A stretch of 64,000 bases of DNA from an uncultured Stenotrophomonas sp. (lineage in GTDB: Bacteria; Pseudomonadota; Gammaproteobacteria; Xanthomonadales; Xanthomonadaceae): NCBI GenBank assembly GCA_913775725.1, contig CAJYNG010000023.1:124001-188000 (forward strand). The letters are read 5' to 3'. Under the pieces are notes generated by a model. It searched no databases. It saw only the letters and a list, made by a program, of their open reading frames with translations, and was not told the origin of the DNA. Of the stretch, positions 18,621 to 26,474 are shown one piece after another (the first letter of the stretch is position 1; each line of letters starts with the position of its first letter). Made by a program: the position numbers and the translations under genes.

Positions 18621-18890
18621 ATGGATCGCAAGCTGCTCGACCTGCTGGTGTCACCGGACACCCGCCAGCCCCTGTCCCTGCTGGATGGCAAGGGCCTGGA
18701 AGCCCTCAACAAGGCCATTTCCGCCGGCGCGGTGAACAAGGCCGATGGCAACCCGCTGGCGCAGCCGCTGCGCGAAGCGCTGGTCACCCGCGACCGCAAG
18801 CAGGTGTTCCGCGTTGACGACGGCATTCCGGTGCTGCTGGCCGAAGAAGCCATCCCCACCGCTCAGATCGCCGACTTCCCGGCCGCATGA
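18621..18890 (+). CDS. Trm112-like small protein
   Basis: 89 aa. It begins DRKLLDLLVSPDTRQPLSLL and ends with VFRVDDGIPVLLAEEAI, matching the beginning and end of the Trm112/YcaR family ('LLEILACP...IPVML'), which in eukaryotes activates methyltransferases. Here the zinc-type cysteines are missing (SPDT in place of CP.C), and a 30-residue insert (KGLEALNKAISAGAVNKADG) separates the halves. Its stop overlaps the nadC start (ATGA). Function is unknown; the link to nadC is by position only. Confidence 0.72.
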   Translation: MDRKLLDLLVSPDTRQPLSLLDGKGLEALNKAISAGAVNKADGNPLAQPLREALVTRDRKQVFRVDDGIPVLLAEEAIPTAQIADFPAA

Positions 18891-19738
18891 GCACGCTGCC
18901 GACGCCGGATGCGGCCGTTGTCGCCGCCGATGTCGCGCGTGCGCTGGCCGAGGACCTGGGCAGCGGTGACGTCACCGCCGCCCTGCTGCCCGACCAGGCC
19001 GACAGCGCTTACCTGCTGTGCAAGCAGGATGGGGTGATTGCCGGCCGCCCCTGGTTCGATGCCACCCACCGCGCACTCGACCCGGACGTGCGTATCGAAT
19101 GGCAGGTTTCCGAAGGCGACGCCGTCACCGCAGGCACCGTGCTGGCGCTGCTGCACGGGCGCAGCCGCAGCCTGGTCAGCGCCGAGCGCACTTCGCTGAA
19201 CTTCCTGCAGACGCTGTCCGGCACCGCCACGACCACCGCCCGTTACGTAGCGGCGGTGGCCGGTACCGGCACACGCATCCTCGATACCCGCAAGACCCTG
19301 CCCGGCCTGCGCCTGGCGCAGAAGTACGCGGTGCGCTGCGGCGGTGGCGAAAACCATCGCTTCGGCCTCTACGACACGGTGATGCTGAAGGAAAACCACA
19401 TCCGCGCCGCTGGTTCGCTGGCCGCGGCGGTGGCCGGCGCACGCCGGCAATGGCCCGCGCTGCCGCTGGTGGTCGAGGTGGAGGATCTGGCGCAGCTGCG
19501 GCAGGCGCTGGAAGCCGGTTGCGAACGCATCCTGCTGGATGACTTCAGCCCGGACCTGCGCCGCGAGGCCGTGCGCATCACGGCCGGCCGCATTCCGCTG
19601 GAAGTGTCCGGCAGCGTGGGCCTGGGTGGCCTGCGCTCGATCGCCGAGGACGGCGTGGACTGCATCTCCATCGGCGGCCTGACCAAGCACGTGCAGGCCA
19701 TCGATCTGTCGCTGAAGCTGGGCCCGCCGCCGGGCTGA
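18887..19738 (+). CDS. nadC: Nicotinate-nucleotide pyrophosphorylase (quinolinate phosphoribosyltransferase)
   Basis: De novo NAD synthesis enzyme of 283 aa: quinolinate plus PRPP gives nicotinate mononucleotide, CO2 and PPi. Seen: AEDLGSGDVT, SAERTSLNFLQTLSG, ILDTRKTLPGLRLAQKYAVR, CGGGENHRFGLYDTVMLKEN, VEVEDLAQ, EVSGSVGLGGLRSIAEDGVD and ISIGGLTKH, all standard NadC blocks. It is translationally coupled to the preceding small gene. nadA and nadB are not in the window. Confidence 0.97.
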   Translation: MSTLPTPDAAVVAADVARALAEDLGSGDVTAALLPDQADSAYLLCKQDGVIAGRPWFDATHRALDPDVRIEWQVSEGDAVTAGTVLALLHGRSRSLVSAERTSLNFLQTLSGTATTTARYVAAVAGTGTRILDTRKTLPGLRLAQKYAVRCGGGENHRFGLYDTVMLKENHIRAAGSLAAAVAGARRQWPALPLVVEVEDLAQLRQALEAGCERILLDDFSPDLRREAVRITAGRIPLEVSGSVGLGGLRSIAEDGVDCISIGGLTKHVQAIDLSLKLGPPPG

Positions 19739-19752
19739 GGCCTGCAGGACTT

Positions 19753-19843
19753 GTAGAGCCGAGCCTACGCTCGGCTGCTTGTCGATTTGCGGCGCGCCCT
19801 GCGCGCGCTTCGCGCGATGAGGCGAGCATGGGCTCGGCTCTAC
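19753..19843. repeat. SMAG inverted pair after nadC
   Basis: GTAGAGCCGAGCCTACGCTC starts the left element. The right element ends GAGCATGGGCTCGGCTCTAC. A 40-nt spacer rich in GCGC separates the arms (including GCGCGCTTCGCGCG, itself a hairpin). Confidence 0.8.
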
Positions 19844-19918
19844 ACGACCCGGGACGCCTTCACGGCTCGGCTACGGCCGCCTCTGCGACGCTGCCGGCAT
19901 CCCCCACAGGAGCCGCGC

Positions 19919-20920
19919 ATGCGCCGGATGCTCTTGCCTGCCTGCCTGCTGCTGGCCGCAGCCCCCTTGTCCGCAGCGGCCGCCGAAGCCTGCGATGTAC
20001 CACCGCGTTTCGGCCTGAGCCCATTGGCGGTGGCCATCCGCAACACTGCCTGCAATGAGCACCGGCTCTGGTACCGGCCCTTCATCGATCGCGATGGCCG
20101 CGCCGCCAGCCTCAGTGTCACCGAGGCCGAAAGCGATCACCTGGCCGACAACGGCCTGATCGCCTGGCAGCGCGTGGCAGGCTACTGGCGCAACAGCGGC
20201 ACGCTCAACGCGATGGGCAGCATCGCGGGCGCCAGCAGCTGTCTGGCACCGCTGGGCACGCGCTACACCGACAGCGACTGCCGCGCCTTCCTGGTCGACA
20301 ACCCGTGGTCGGCCGCGTTCATTTCCTGGGTGATGGTGCAGTCCGGCGTTCCCGGCTTCAACACGTCGCCACGCCACATCGACTACATCCGTGCCGCGTA
20401 CCAGGGCGGCCCCTCGGGCGTTCCGTACCGGCTGGTCGATCCCGCGACCGCAAAGCCCGCACCGGGCGACCTGCTGTGCTTCCTGCGCGACCGCAGCACC
20501 ACGCTCAGCTACAGCGGGCTGGTGCAGGCACTGGGCAACGGCTCGGTGGGCCACTGGAAATCGCATTGCGAAGTAGTGGTGGCCGCCAACCTGGGGGGCG
20601 ACCAGACCCTGTACCTGGTCGGTGGCAACGTGATGAACACCGTGGCGATGCGGTTGATGCAGCTGGATCGTACGGGGCTGATCAAGCTGCCTCCGGCACG
20701 CGAACGCAACAGCACCGGCATCGACCCCAGCTGCACACCGGGTCGCGAGGACGAATGCAGCTTCAACCGGCAGGACTGGGCAGCGCTGCTGCAGTTGACC
20801 GCCACATCACCGCTGGTGATGCCCTCGCCCACTGCAACGCCGATGCAGCCCACTCCTGCACCGCAACCGGTCATCGTGCCCGCACAGCCGATGTCCAACG
20901 AACCGCAGCCGCGGCGGTGA
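19919..20920 (+). CDS. Exported DUF2272 protein
   Basis: 333 aa with the signal peptide RRMLLPACLLLAAAPLSAAAA (residues 2-22). The DUF2272 core follows: WQRVAGYWRNSG, DNPWSAAFISWVMVQSGV, RHIDYIRAAYQ, APGDLLCFLRD, HCEVVVAANL and LYLVGGNVMNTVAMR. This domain resembles NlpC/P60-like folds and its proteins are probably cell-wall acting; no biochemical role is established that I can name. The C-terminal about 40 residues are Pro/Thr-rich (TPMQPTPAPQP), like a wall-spanning tail. The ribosome site AGGAG lies 6 nt before the ATG. A longer frame from 19787 runs through the SMAG element and is not used. Confidence 0.8.
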   Translation: MRRMLLPACLLLAAAPLSAAAAEACDVPPRFGLSPLAVAIRNTACNEHRLWYRPFIDRDGRAASLSVTEAESDHLADNGLIAWQRVAGYWRNSGTLNAMGSIAGASSCLAPLGTRYTDSDCRAFLVDNPWSAAFISWVMVQSGVPGFNTSPRHIDYIRAAYQGGPSGVPYRLVDPATAKPAPGDLLCFLRDRSTTLSYSGLVQALGNGSVGHWKSHCEVVVAANLGGDQTLYLVGGNVMNTVAMRLMQLDRTGLIKLPPARERNSTGIDPSCTPGREDECSFNRQDWAALLQLTATSPLVMPSPTATPMQPTPAPQPVIVPAQPMSNEPQPRR

Positions 20921-20986
20921 AGCAGCGCTTGATCCAGCGCGCGTTCGCCGCCATCTTTGCGGGATCGACCTCTGACGGCTGACGCC

Positions 20987-21337
20987 ATGCCCACCCTGCT
21001 GCTGTTGCTGATTGCCGGCGGAATCATCTATTTCTTCTGGAACGCGGCGCGTTCGGCCGCCGAGCGCGCGGTCGAGCTGGGCCGCAATGCCTGCCGCGCA
21101 GCCGACGTGCAATGGCTGGATCAGGCGGTACATGCCACCGGCCTGCGACTGTCGCGTGGCGAGGATGGACGGCTCGGTTTCGAGCGCACCTTCAAGTTCG
21201 AGTATTCCTACGATGGCATCGATCGCCACGTGGGCCGAATGGTGCTGCGCGGCGACCAGCTGATCTCATTCACTGGTCCGGGCGCGGCGCGGATCAGCCA
21301 GATCCGCGCGGATGTGGACGATGCCGAGGATGTGTAG
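20987..21337 (+). CDS. DUF3301 membrane-anchored small protein
   Basis: 116 aa: one N-terminal membrane segment (PTLLLLLIAGGIIYFFWNAA) followed by a cytoplasmic domain. RSAAERAVELGRNACRAADVQ, LDQAVHATGLRLSR and FKFEYSYDGIDRHVGRMVLRG match the DUF3301 pattern. The function is unknown. The ATG at 20987 places the membrane segment at the N-terminus; an in-frame TTG at 20957 is a poorer choice. It follows the DUF2272 gene by 66 nt in the same direction. Confidence 0.78.
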   Translation: MPTLLLLLIAGGIIYFFWNAARSAAERAVELGRNACRAADVQWLDQAVHATGLRLSRGEDGRLGFERTFKFEYSYDGIDRHVGRMVLRGDQLISFTGPGAARISQIRADVDDAEDV

Positions 21338-21345
21338 GACCTGAA

Positions 21346-21371
21346 GGTGTGCCGACCAACGGTCGGCACCC
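21346..21371. repeat. SMAG-like palindrome (GCCGACCAACGGTCGGC type)
   Basis: GGTGTGCCGACCAACGGTCG continuing GCACC is an 8-bp stem around AA, between the convergent DUF3301 and sspB genes. Confidence 0.7.
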
Positions 21372-21375
21372 TCCA

Positions 21376-21828
21376 TTACTTGACCACGCGCAGGTTCGGG
21401 CGCCCCTTCGGCGGCGGACTGGCCGGCGGCGTATCGTCCGGCGGCGTGCCTTCCTCGTGCAGCAGTTCGTCGCTGGTCGGTGCGGTTTCGCTGCCCGGAA
21501 TGTCATCCGGCAGCGCCATGCCCTGCCCGGTCTCGCGGGCGTAGACGGCCAGCACGGCGCTGATCGGTACCTGCACCGGATAGCTGGTACCGGAGAAGCG
21601 CGCCGAGAAGCTCACCATCTCGTTGTCGATCATCAGCCGCACGACAGCGCGTTCGGCGATGTTGAGCACAACCCGGCCATCCTTGACCGCCGAAGGCGGC
21701 ACCTGCACGCCGGGGACGCCGGCGTCGACCAGGATGTGCGGGGTCAGCTGGTTGTCGTTGATCCATTCCACCAGCGCCCGCAGCAGGTACGGGCGGTGGC
21801 TGGTCATGTGGAAGAAGTCTTCGGTCAT
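21376..21828 (-). CDS. sspB: ClpXP adaptor / stringent starvation protein B
   Basis: Adaptor of 150 aa that delivers ssrA-tagged and other substrates to ClpXP. The core is recognisable: MTSHRPYLLRALVEWINDN, TPHILVDA, VPPSAVKDGRVVLNIAERAV and MIDNEMVSFSARFSG. A disordered acidic/Pro-rich linker and the C-terminal ClpX-binding tail GRPNLRVVK follow, as in E. coli SspB (the LRVVK end is the XB motif). It is preceded by sspA on the same strand (84 nt gap), the usual sspAB order. The ATG at 21828 is used; ATG 21807 (MTSHRP) is an alternative. Confidence 0.95.
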   Translation of the reverse strand: MTEDFFHMTSHRPYLLRALVEWINDNQLTPHILVDAGVPGVQVPPSAVKDGRVVLNIAERAVVRLMIDNEMVSFSARFSGTSYPVQVPISAVLAVYARETGQGMALPDDIPGSETAPTSDELLHEEGTPPDDTPPASPPPKGRPNLRVVK

Positions 21829-21912
21829 GCGTGAAGTGTACGCGCCCGGCGCCCTGACAGGGCGGATCGCCTGCACGCCGGTCGGCGTGCAGACGGGTAA
21901 AGCAAGGCGGGA

Positions 21913-22548
21913 TCAGCCCGGCAGATCGCGCAGCTTCTTTTCCTGGTCGGTCAGGCTGCGAACAAAACCCGGATGGCGGAAGATGCGGTTGCCGTAGTCT
22001 TCAATCGCCTTGCCGTCCTTCGGCAGCGGCACATCCAGCGACTGCAGGCGCCAGATGATCGGCGCCATCGCGCAGTCGGCCAGGCTCATTTCCGGGTTGA
22101 GGAAGAACTTGCTGGCCTTGAACAGCGGCAGCGAGGCGGTCAGCAGTTCCTTCAGGCGCTTGCGGCCGGCCTCGGCCTGGGTCTTGTTGCCCAGCTGGAT
22201 GGCCTGCACCTGCGGCACCCAGTCGTGCTCGATGCGCAGCATGGCCAGGCGGATGCGCGCACGCGAGAGCGGATCGACCGGCATCAGCGGCGGATGCGGA
22301 TAGCGCTCGTCCAGGTATTCGCTGACCACCGACGCGGCGTAAAGCACCAGCTCGCGTTCGACCAGAGTCGGCACCGAGTGGTACGGATTGAGGTCGATCA
22401 GGTCTTCAGGCGGGTTCTGTGGATCGACCGGAACGAAGTCGAAGGTCACACCCTTGGCCGCCAGGACCAGGCGTACACGGTGGCACAGTACATCGTCGTT
22501 CGAGGAAAACAGCGTCAGTGTATTGCGCATGCGTACGCTCGCCGCCAT
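21913..22548 (-). CDS. sspA: Stringent starvation protein A (GST-fold RNA polymerase-associated protein)
   Basis: 211 aa with a GST fold and no need for glutathione chemistry; SspA binds RNA polymerase and is a transcription co-factor in stress. Seen: LTLFSSNDDVLCHRVRLVLAAKG, VPVDPQNPPEDLIDLNPYHSVPTLVERE (in parts) and the C-terminal helix domain with SLADCAMAPIIWRLQSL, all SspA features. ATG 22548 has GGGAGAG 6 nt upstream. The frame also opens at GTG 22563. It is upstream of sspB in one likely operon. Confidence 0.93.
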   Translation of the reverse strand: MAASVRMRNTLTLFSSNDDVLCHRVRLVLAAKGVTFDFVPVDPQNPPEDLIDLNPYHSVPTLVERELVLYAASVVSEYLDERYPHPPLMPVDPLSRARIRLAMLRIEHDWVPQVQAIQLGNKTQAEAGRKRLKELLTASLPLFKASKFFLNPEMSLADCAMAPIIWRLQSLDVPLPKDGKAIEDYGNRIFRHPGFVRSLTDQEKKLRDLPG

Positions 22549-22682
22549 CAAAGGCTCTCCCACGACAGGAGACCGCCTGCCGCATCGGCGCCGCTGGCAC
22601 CGTGCCAGCGATCGACTCCTCCCCGAGTGTGCAACCGACCATCACAAAAGCCAATAGGCCCGTGCGATGGCCGGCGGCAGAT

Positions 22683-23432
22683 TCAGTGAACGTCCTTCCA
22701 GTATTCCTTCTTCAACAGATACAGCAGGAAGGTCAGCAGGGCCAGGAACAGGATCACCCACACGCCCAGCTGCTGGCGCTTGAGCGCGGCCGGTTCGCCG
22801 GCATATTCGAGGAAGTTGGTGATGTCCCGCACTGCCTGGTCGTACTGTCCGGCATCGACGTTGCCTGGCGTTTCCAGGCGCAGGCCGGTCACCGGCGGAT
22901 CCATGCCCGGCGCCTCCGGCTGGCCATGCACGGCATGCTGCAGGCCCTGCATTTCCCACAGCGGGTTGGGCATGGAGGCGTTGGCGAACAACGCGTTGTT
23001 CCAGCCCAGCGGCCGGCTGCTGTCCAGGTAGAACGACTTGAGGTAGGTATAGACCCAGTCACTGCCGCGCACACGCGCAATCAGGCTGAGGTCCGGTGGC
23101 ATCTTGCCGAACCACTTCTCGGCATTCTCCTTGGGCATCGCCACCGGGATCGGGTCGCCGATCGCCGAGCCGGTGAAGTTGAGGTTGTTCATCACCTCTT
23201 CTTCGGTCAGGCCCAGGTCCTGCGCCATCCGCGAATAGCGCAGGTACTTCAGCGCATGGCAGCCGGAGCAGTAGTTCATGTACAGCTGCGCGCCGCGCTG
23301 CAGCGAGGCGCGGTCACCGAGGTCGTTGCCGGCCTGCAGCAACTTGGTGCCGCCCTCGGCGGCGGAGGCCAGGAAACTGCCCAGCATCAGGGCGGCCGTC
23401 AGGGCCAGCCGGACCATCCAGCGTTCAGTCAT
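22683..23432 (-). CDS. petC: Ubiquinol-cytochrome c reductase, cytochrome c1 subunit
   Basis: Membrane-anchored c-type cytochrome of complex III, 249 aa. Signal peptide at residues 1-24, heme site CSGCH at 55-59, HALKYLRYSRMAQDLGL, KWFGKMPPDLSLIARVRG and a C-terminal membrane anchor (LGVWVILFLALLTFLLYLL) are all present. The start lies 7 nt upstream of the last base of the petB stop, so the genes overlap by 8 nt. It receives electrons from the Rieske protein and passes them to soluble or membrane cytochrome c. Confidence 0.96.
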   Translation of the reverse strand: MTERWMVRLALTAALMLGSFLASAAEGGTKLLQAGNDLGDRASLQRGAQLYMNYCSGCHALKYLRYSRMAQDLGLTEEEVMNNLNFTGSAIGDPIPVAMPKENAEKWFGKMPPDLSLIARVRGSDWVYTYLKSFYLDSSRPLGWNNALFANASMPNPLWEMQGLQHAVHGQPEAPGMDPPVTGLRLETPGNVDAGQYDQAVRDITNFLEYAGEPAALKRQQLGVWVILFLALLTFLLYLLKKEYWKDVH

Positions 23433-24684
23433 GGGTGGTCACCCTCTCCGGTACCGGCTTGGTCCTGTCCAACCTTGTCCATAGCGGCATGGTGATGAAG
23501 AACGCGAAGTACAGGAAGGTCAGCACCCGCCCGATATAGGTCTCGTGCACGTCGGTGCCGGGGCCGGAACCGATCACGCCCAACCACACGAAGCACACTG
23601 CCAGCACGCCCAGCATCACCTTCGAGATCCAGCCGCGGTAGCGCACCGATTTCACCTTCGCCTTGTCCAGCCACGGCACCAGGAACAGGATCGCGATGGC
23701 CGAGAACATCACCAGCACGCCGCCCAGCTTGTTCGGTACCACGCGCAACATCGCGTAGTACGGCGTGTAGTACCAGACCGGTTTGATATGTTCCGGGGTC
23801 ACCAGGCGGTTGGCCTCGGTGAAGTTGTCGTGCTCCAGGAACAGGCCACCGAAACCAGGCGCGAAGAAGATGATGAAGGCGGCGATGATCAGCAGGAAGC
23901 CGGCGCCGACACCATCCTTGAGTGTGTAGTACGGGTGGAACGGAATGCCGTCGGCCGGTGCGTTCGGTGACCAGCGGTTGCCCTTGGGCCCCTTCTTGAT
24001 CTCCACGCCGTCCGGGTTGTTCGACCCCACTTCGTGCAGCGCGCCCAGGTGCAGCACCACCAGCAACAGCAGCACCAGCGGCAGTGCGATGACGTGCAGT
24101 GCGAAGAAGCGGTTGAGCGTGGCGTCACTGGGCAGGTAGTCGCCCATGATCCATTCGGTCAGGCCGTTGCCGATCACCGGTATCGCGCCGAACAGCGAGA
24201 TGATCACCTTGGCGCCCCAGAACGACATCTGGCCCCACGGCAACACGTAGCCCATGAAGGCTTCGGCCATCAGCACCAGGTAGATCAGCATGCCCAGGAT
24301 CCACACCAGCTCGCGGGGCTTCTGGTAGCTGCCGTACAGCAGGCCGCGGAACATGTGCAGGTAGACCACGATGAAGAACAGCGAGGCACCGGTGGAGTGC
24401 ATGTAGCGGATCAGCCAGCCCCACTCCACATCACGCATGATGTATTCGATGGAGCCGAACGCCTCGGCGGCGTTGGTCTTGTAGTGCATCGTCAGGAAGA
24501 TGCCGGTGACGATCTGGTTGACCAGCACCAGCAGGGCCAGCGAACCGAAGTAGTACCAGATGTTGAAGTTCTTCGGCGCGTAGTACTCGCTGACGTGCTT
24601 GCGGTACACCGGCATCAGGCCGGGCGCGCGCGCGTTGACCCAGTCGGCCACGCCGCTGGCGGTACGGCTGAGGATATTGGCCAT
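23425..24684 (-). CDS. petB: Ubiquinol-cytochrome c reductase, cytochrome b subunit
   Basis: Integral membrane quinol-oxidising subunit of 419 aa, with eight or more hydrophobic helices. Seen: heme-b helices with HYKTNAAEAF nearby, RYMHSTGASLFFIVVYLHMFRG, GYVLPWGQMSFWGA, ALHVIALPLVLLLLVVLHLGAL, the Qo-site PEHIKPVWYYTPYYAMLR (PEWY-like PVWY) and a C-terminal anchor. The ATG at 24684 overlaps the petA stop as TGATG. The open frame continues rightward to 25311 through petA in another frame, but that part is not coding. Confidence 0.96.
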   Translation of the reverse strand: MANILSRTASGVADWVNARAPGLMPVYRKHVSEYYAPKNFNIWYYFGSLALLVLVNQIVTGIFLTMHYKTNAAEAFGSIEYIMRDVEWGWLIRYMHSTGASLFFIVVYLHMFRGLLYGSYQKPRELVWILGMLIYLVLMAEAFMGYVLPWGQMSFWGAKVIISLFGAIPVIGNGLTEWIMGDYLPSDATLNRFFALHVIALPLVLLLLVVLHLGALHEVGSNNPDGVEIKKGPKGNRWSPNAPADGIPFHPYYTLKDGVGAGFLLIIAAFIIFFAPGFGGLFLEHDNFTEANRLVTPEHIKPVWYYTPYYAMLRVVPNKLGGVLVMFSAIAILFLVPWLDKAKVKSVRYRGWISKVMLGVLAVCFVWLGVIGSGPGTDVHETYIGRVLTFLYFAFFITMPLWTRLDRTKPVPERVTTHD

Positions 24685-25304
24685 CAGGCAGCCCCCTGCG
24701 GATCGACACCGATGATGATGGTGTTGTCGTCCTGGTAGTGGTGCGCGGGCACCTTCAGGTTGATCGGTGCCGGCACGTCCTTGAAGACGCGGCCGGACAT
24801 GTCGAAGCGCGACTTGTGGCAGGGGCAGAAGTAGCCGCCCTTCCACTGCGGGTCGTAGGGCTCGGGCCGGATCTCGGCGACCATTTCCGGCGAGCAGCCC
24901 AGGTGCGTGCACAGGCCGACCAGCACGGAAATATCCGGCTTGATCGAGCGCAGCTCGGGGTTCTGCTTCAGCACGTACTCCGGCTGCTGGTCCTTCTCGC
25001 CGGACTCGGGGTCCTTGAGACGGCCGTCCAGCCCGTGCAGCGCATCGAGGATCGCCTTGGACCGTTTGACGATCCAGATCGGCTGGCCACGCCATTCCAC
25101 GATCAGGCGTTGGCCTTCCTGCAGGGCGCTGATGTCGGCCACCACCGGTGCGCCGGCAAGCTTGGCACGGGCACTGGGGTTCCAGGATTTGATGAAAGGA
25201 ACTGCGGTGAATCCGACGCCGACGGCGCCCACCACGGCTGTGGTGGCAGAAAGAAAACGCCGACGTCCGGTGTTGACTGGATCGTGTACCCCATCGTTGG
25301 CCAT
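24684..25304 (-). CDS. petA: Ubiquinol-cytochrome c reductase, Rieske iron-sulfur subunit
   Basis: 206 aa. A twin-arginine-like N-terminus (RRRFLSATT, residues 14-22) precedes a membrane anchor. The Rieske [2Fe-2S] site has Cys132-x-His134 with Cys137 (CTHLGC) and Cys160-x-Cys162-His163 (CPCHKSRF). It is first in the petABC operon, with the ribosome site GGAG 6 nt before the ATG. The three genes overlap, as expected for stoichiometric complex III subunits. Confidence 0.96.
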   Translation of the reverse strand: MANDGVHDPVNTGRRRFLSATTAVVGAVGVGFTAVPFIKSWNPSARAKLAGAPVVADISALQEGQRLIVEWRGQPIWIVKRSKAILDALHGLDGRLKDPESGEKDQQPEYVLKQNPELRSIKPDISVLVGLCTHLGCSPEMVAEIRPEPYDPQWKGGYFCPCHKSRFDMSGRVFKDVPAPINLKVPAHHYQDDNTIIIGVDPQGAA

Positions 25305-25385
25305 CCGGCACTCCGATATTGATTAGGTAGCTTTAAGGCTGCCAGCGGATCCGGTGGGGGCCAGAGCCGCATTGAATCACGGTCG

Positions 25386-25415
25386 AGTGTAGCGGAACCG
25401 TCGCGCGCCACACAA
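25386..25415 (-). promoter_or_regulatory. Possible sigma-70 promoter of petABC
   Basis: On the minus strand TTGTGT (complement of 25410-25415) and TACACT (complement of 25386-25391) are 18 nt apart, about 85 nt before petA. The -10 is good and the -35 poor. Confidence 0.4.
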
Positions 25416-25441
25416 CGCATTGCAACAACATTGATTGCGGG

Positions 25442-25502
25442 GTTGCCGGCCAGCGGTCGGCACTACCCTTCAAAGGTGCGCCGACCAACGGTCGGCACCT
25501 AC
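25442..25502. repeat. Two SMAG-like palindromes between petA and the transglycosylase gene
   Basis: GTTGCCGGCCAGCGGTCGGC running to CACTAC (25442-25466) and GGTGCGCCGACCAACGGTCG running to CACCTAC (25475-25502). Both end in CTAC, and the second touches the transglycosylase stop codon. Confidence 0.7.
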
Positions 25503-26428
25503 TGGTGACTGAGGGCGGTGCGGTAACGCTCGGCCAGCTGCCCGACCCGGCGCACGTAGTACTGGGTTTCGCTGTAGGGCGGTACGCCACCGTGGCGGTC
25601 GACCGCGCCTTCGCCAGCGTTGTAACCGGCTGCGGCAAGGGTCAGATCGCCATTGAAGCGCTTCAACAACCACGCAAGATACTGTACGCCGCCGCGGATG
25701 TTCTGCCCGGCATCGTAGGAGTCACTGACCCCGAAGCGCGCGGCGGTTGGCGGCATCAGCTGCATCAGGCCCTGCGCACCAGCACGGCTGAGCGCGGTCG
25801 GGTTGTAGGCCGACTCGGCATGGATGATGGCCCGCACCACCGCCTCTTCCACGCCGAACTCGCGTGCGGCCGAGGTGATCTCGGTCTGGAAGGCCGAGGT
25901 GTTCAGGCGCACGGTGCCGAAGTCCACGCGTGGATTGACCCCGCACGCGTAGCAGCGCTCCATGAAGCTGTAGCGGATGGTCCGCACTGGGCCGAGGTTG
26001 GCGACCTGGGTCGGGCGCGCACTCGTGTAGTGGCGCACGCCGTCCTTCATGAAGGAATAGACCTGGCCGCTGACCATGCGCCCGGCGCGCGAGGCGACCG
26101 GCTGTGCCGGAGCAGCTGCAGGCGCGGCTGCAGCAGGCGCAGGCGCGACCGTTGCCGGCGTGACGGCGCTGGCGGCAACGGCAACCGGGTTGCGTTCGAT
26201 GCTGGCCACCGTGGTAGGCGCCGGCCTGGGCGCGGCCACCACCGGGCGCGGTGCCGGACGGGTGTCGCGGCTGTAGCTGATGGTGCTGCAGCGCGCACCC
26301 GCCACCCGCTTGCTCACATAACTGGTGACGCCGTCAGGGCCCTGGCACTTGTACAGGGTTCCGGCGCTGGCCGGCGCAGCGGTCAGCGCAGCGATGATGA
26401 TCGCCGTTGTCCCCAGTATCCCCTTCAT
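25499..26428 (-). CDS. Exported lytic transglycosylase (SLT) with DUF4124-like N-terminus
   Basis: 309 aa; signal peptide 1-22 (MKGILGTTAIIIAALTAAPA, SA). A DUF4124-type segment TLYKCQGPDGVTSYVSK (24-40) and a second similar one, QVYSFMKDGVRHYTSARP, are separated by an Ala/Pro-rich linker. The C-terminal SLT domain carries the catalytic Glu205 in IIHAESAYNP, then GAQGLMQLMPPTAARFGV and AAAGYNAGEGAV. It cleaves peptidoglycan glycan strands with formation of 1,6-anhydro-MurNAc. The frame opens upstream at 26464, but the signal peptide begins at the ATG at 26428. Confidence 0.9.
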   Translation of the reverse strand: MKGILGTTAIIIAALTAAPASAGTLYKCQGPDGVTSYVSKRVAGARCSTISYSRDTRPAPRPVVAAPRPAPTTVASIERNPVAVAASAVTPATVAPAPAAAAPAAAPAQPVASRAGRMVSGQVYSFMKDGVRHYTSARPTQVANLGPVRTIRYSFMERCYACGVNPRVDFGTVRLNTSAFQTEITSAAREFGVEEAVVRAIIHAESAYNPTALSRAGAQGLMQLMPPTAARFGVSDSYDAGQNIRGGVQYLAWLLKRFNGDLTLAAAGYNAGEGAVDRHGGVPPYSETQYYVRRVGQLAERYRTALSHQ

Positions 26429-26474
26429 GGCGGCGAGTGTCCCAGCTTCGCCGGGGCTTGCCAAGCAATGTGGC

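Noticed and set aside
23425..25311. Single 628-codon frame ending in cytochrome b
   Set aside because: The N-terminal 209 codons are an out-of-frame reading of the Rieske gene. The true petB start is the ATG at 24684 that overlaps the petA stop.
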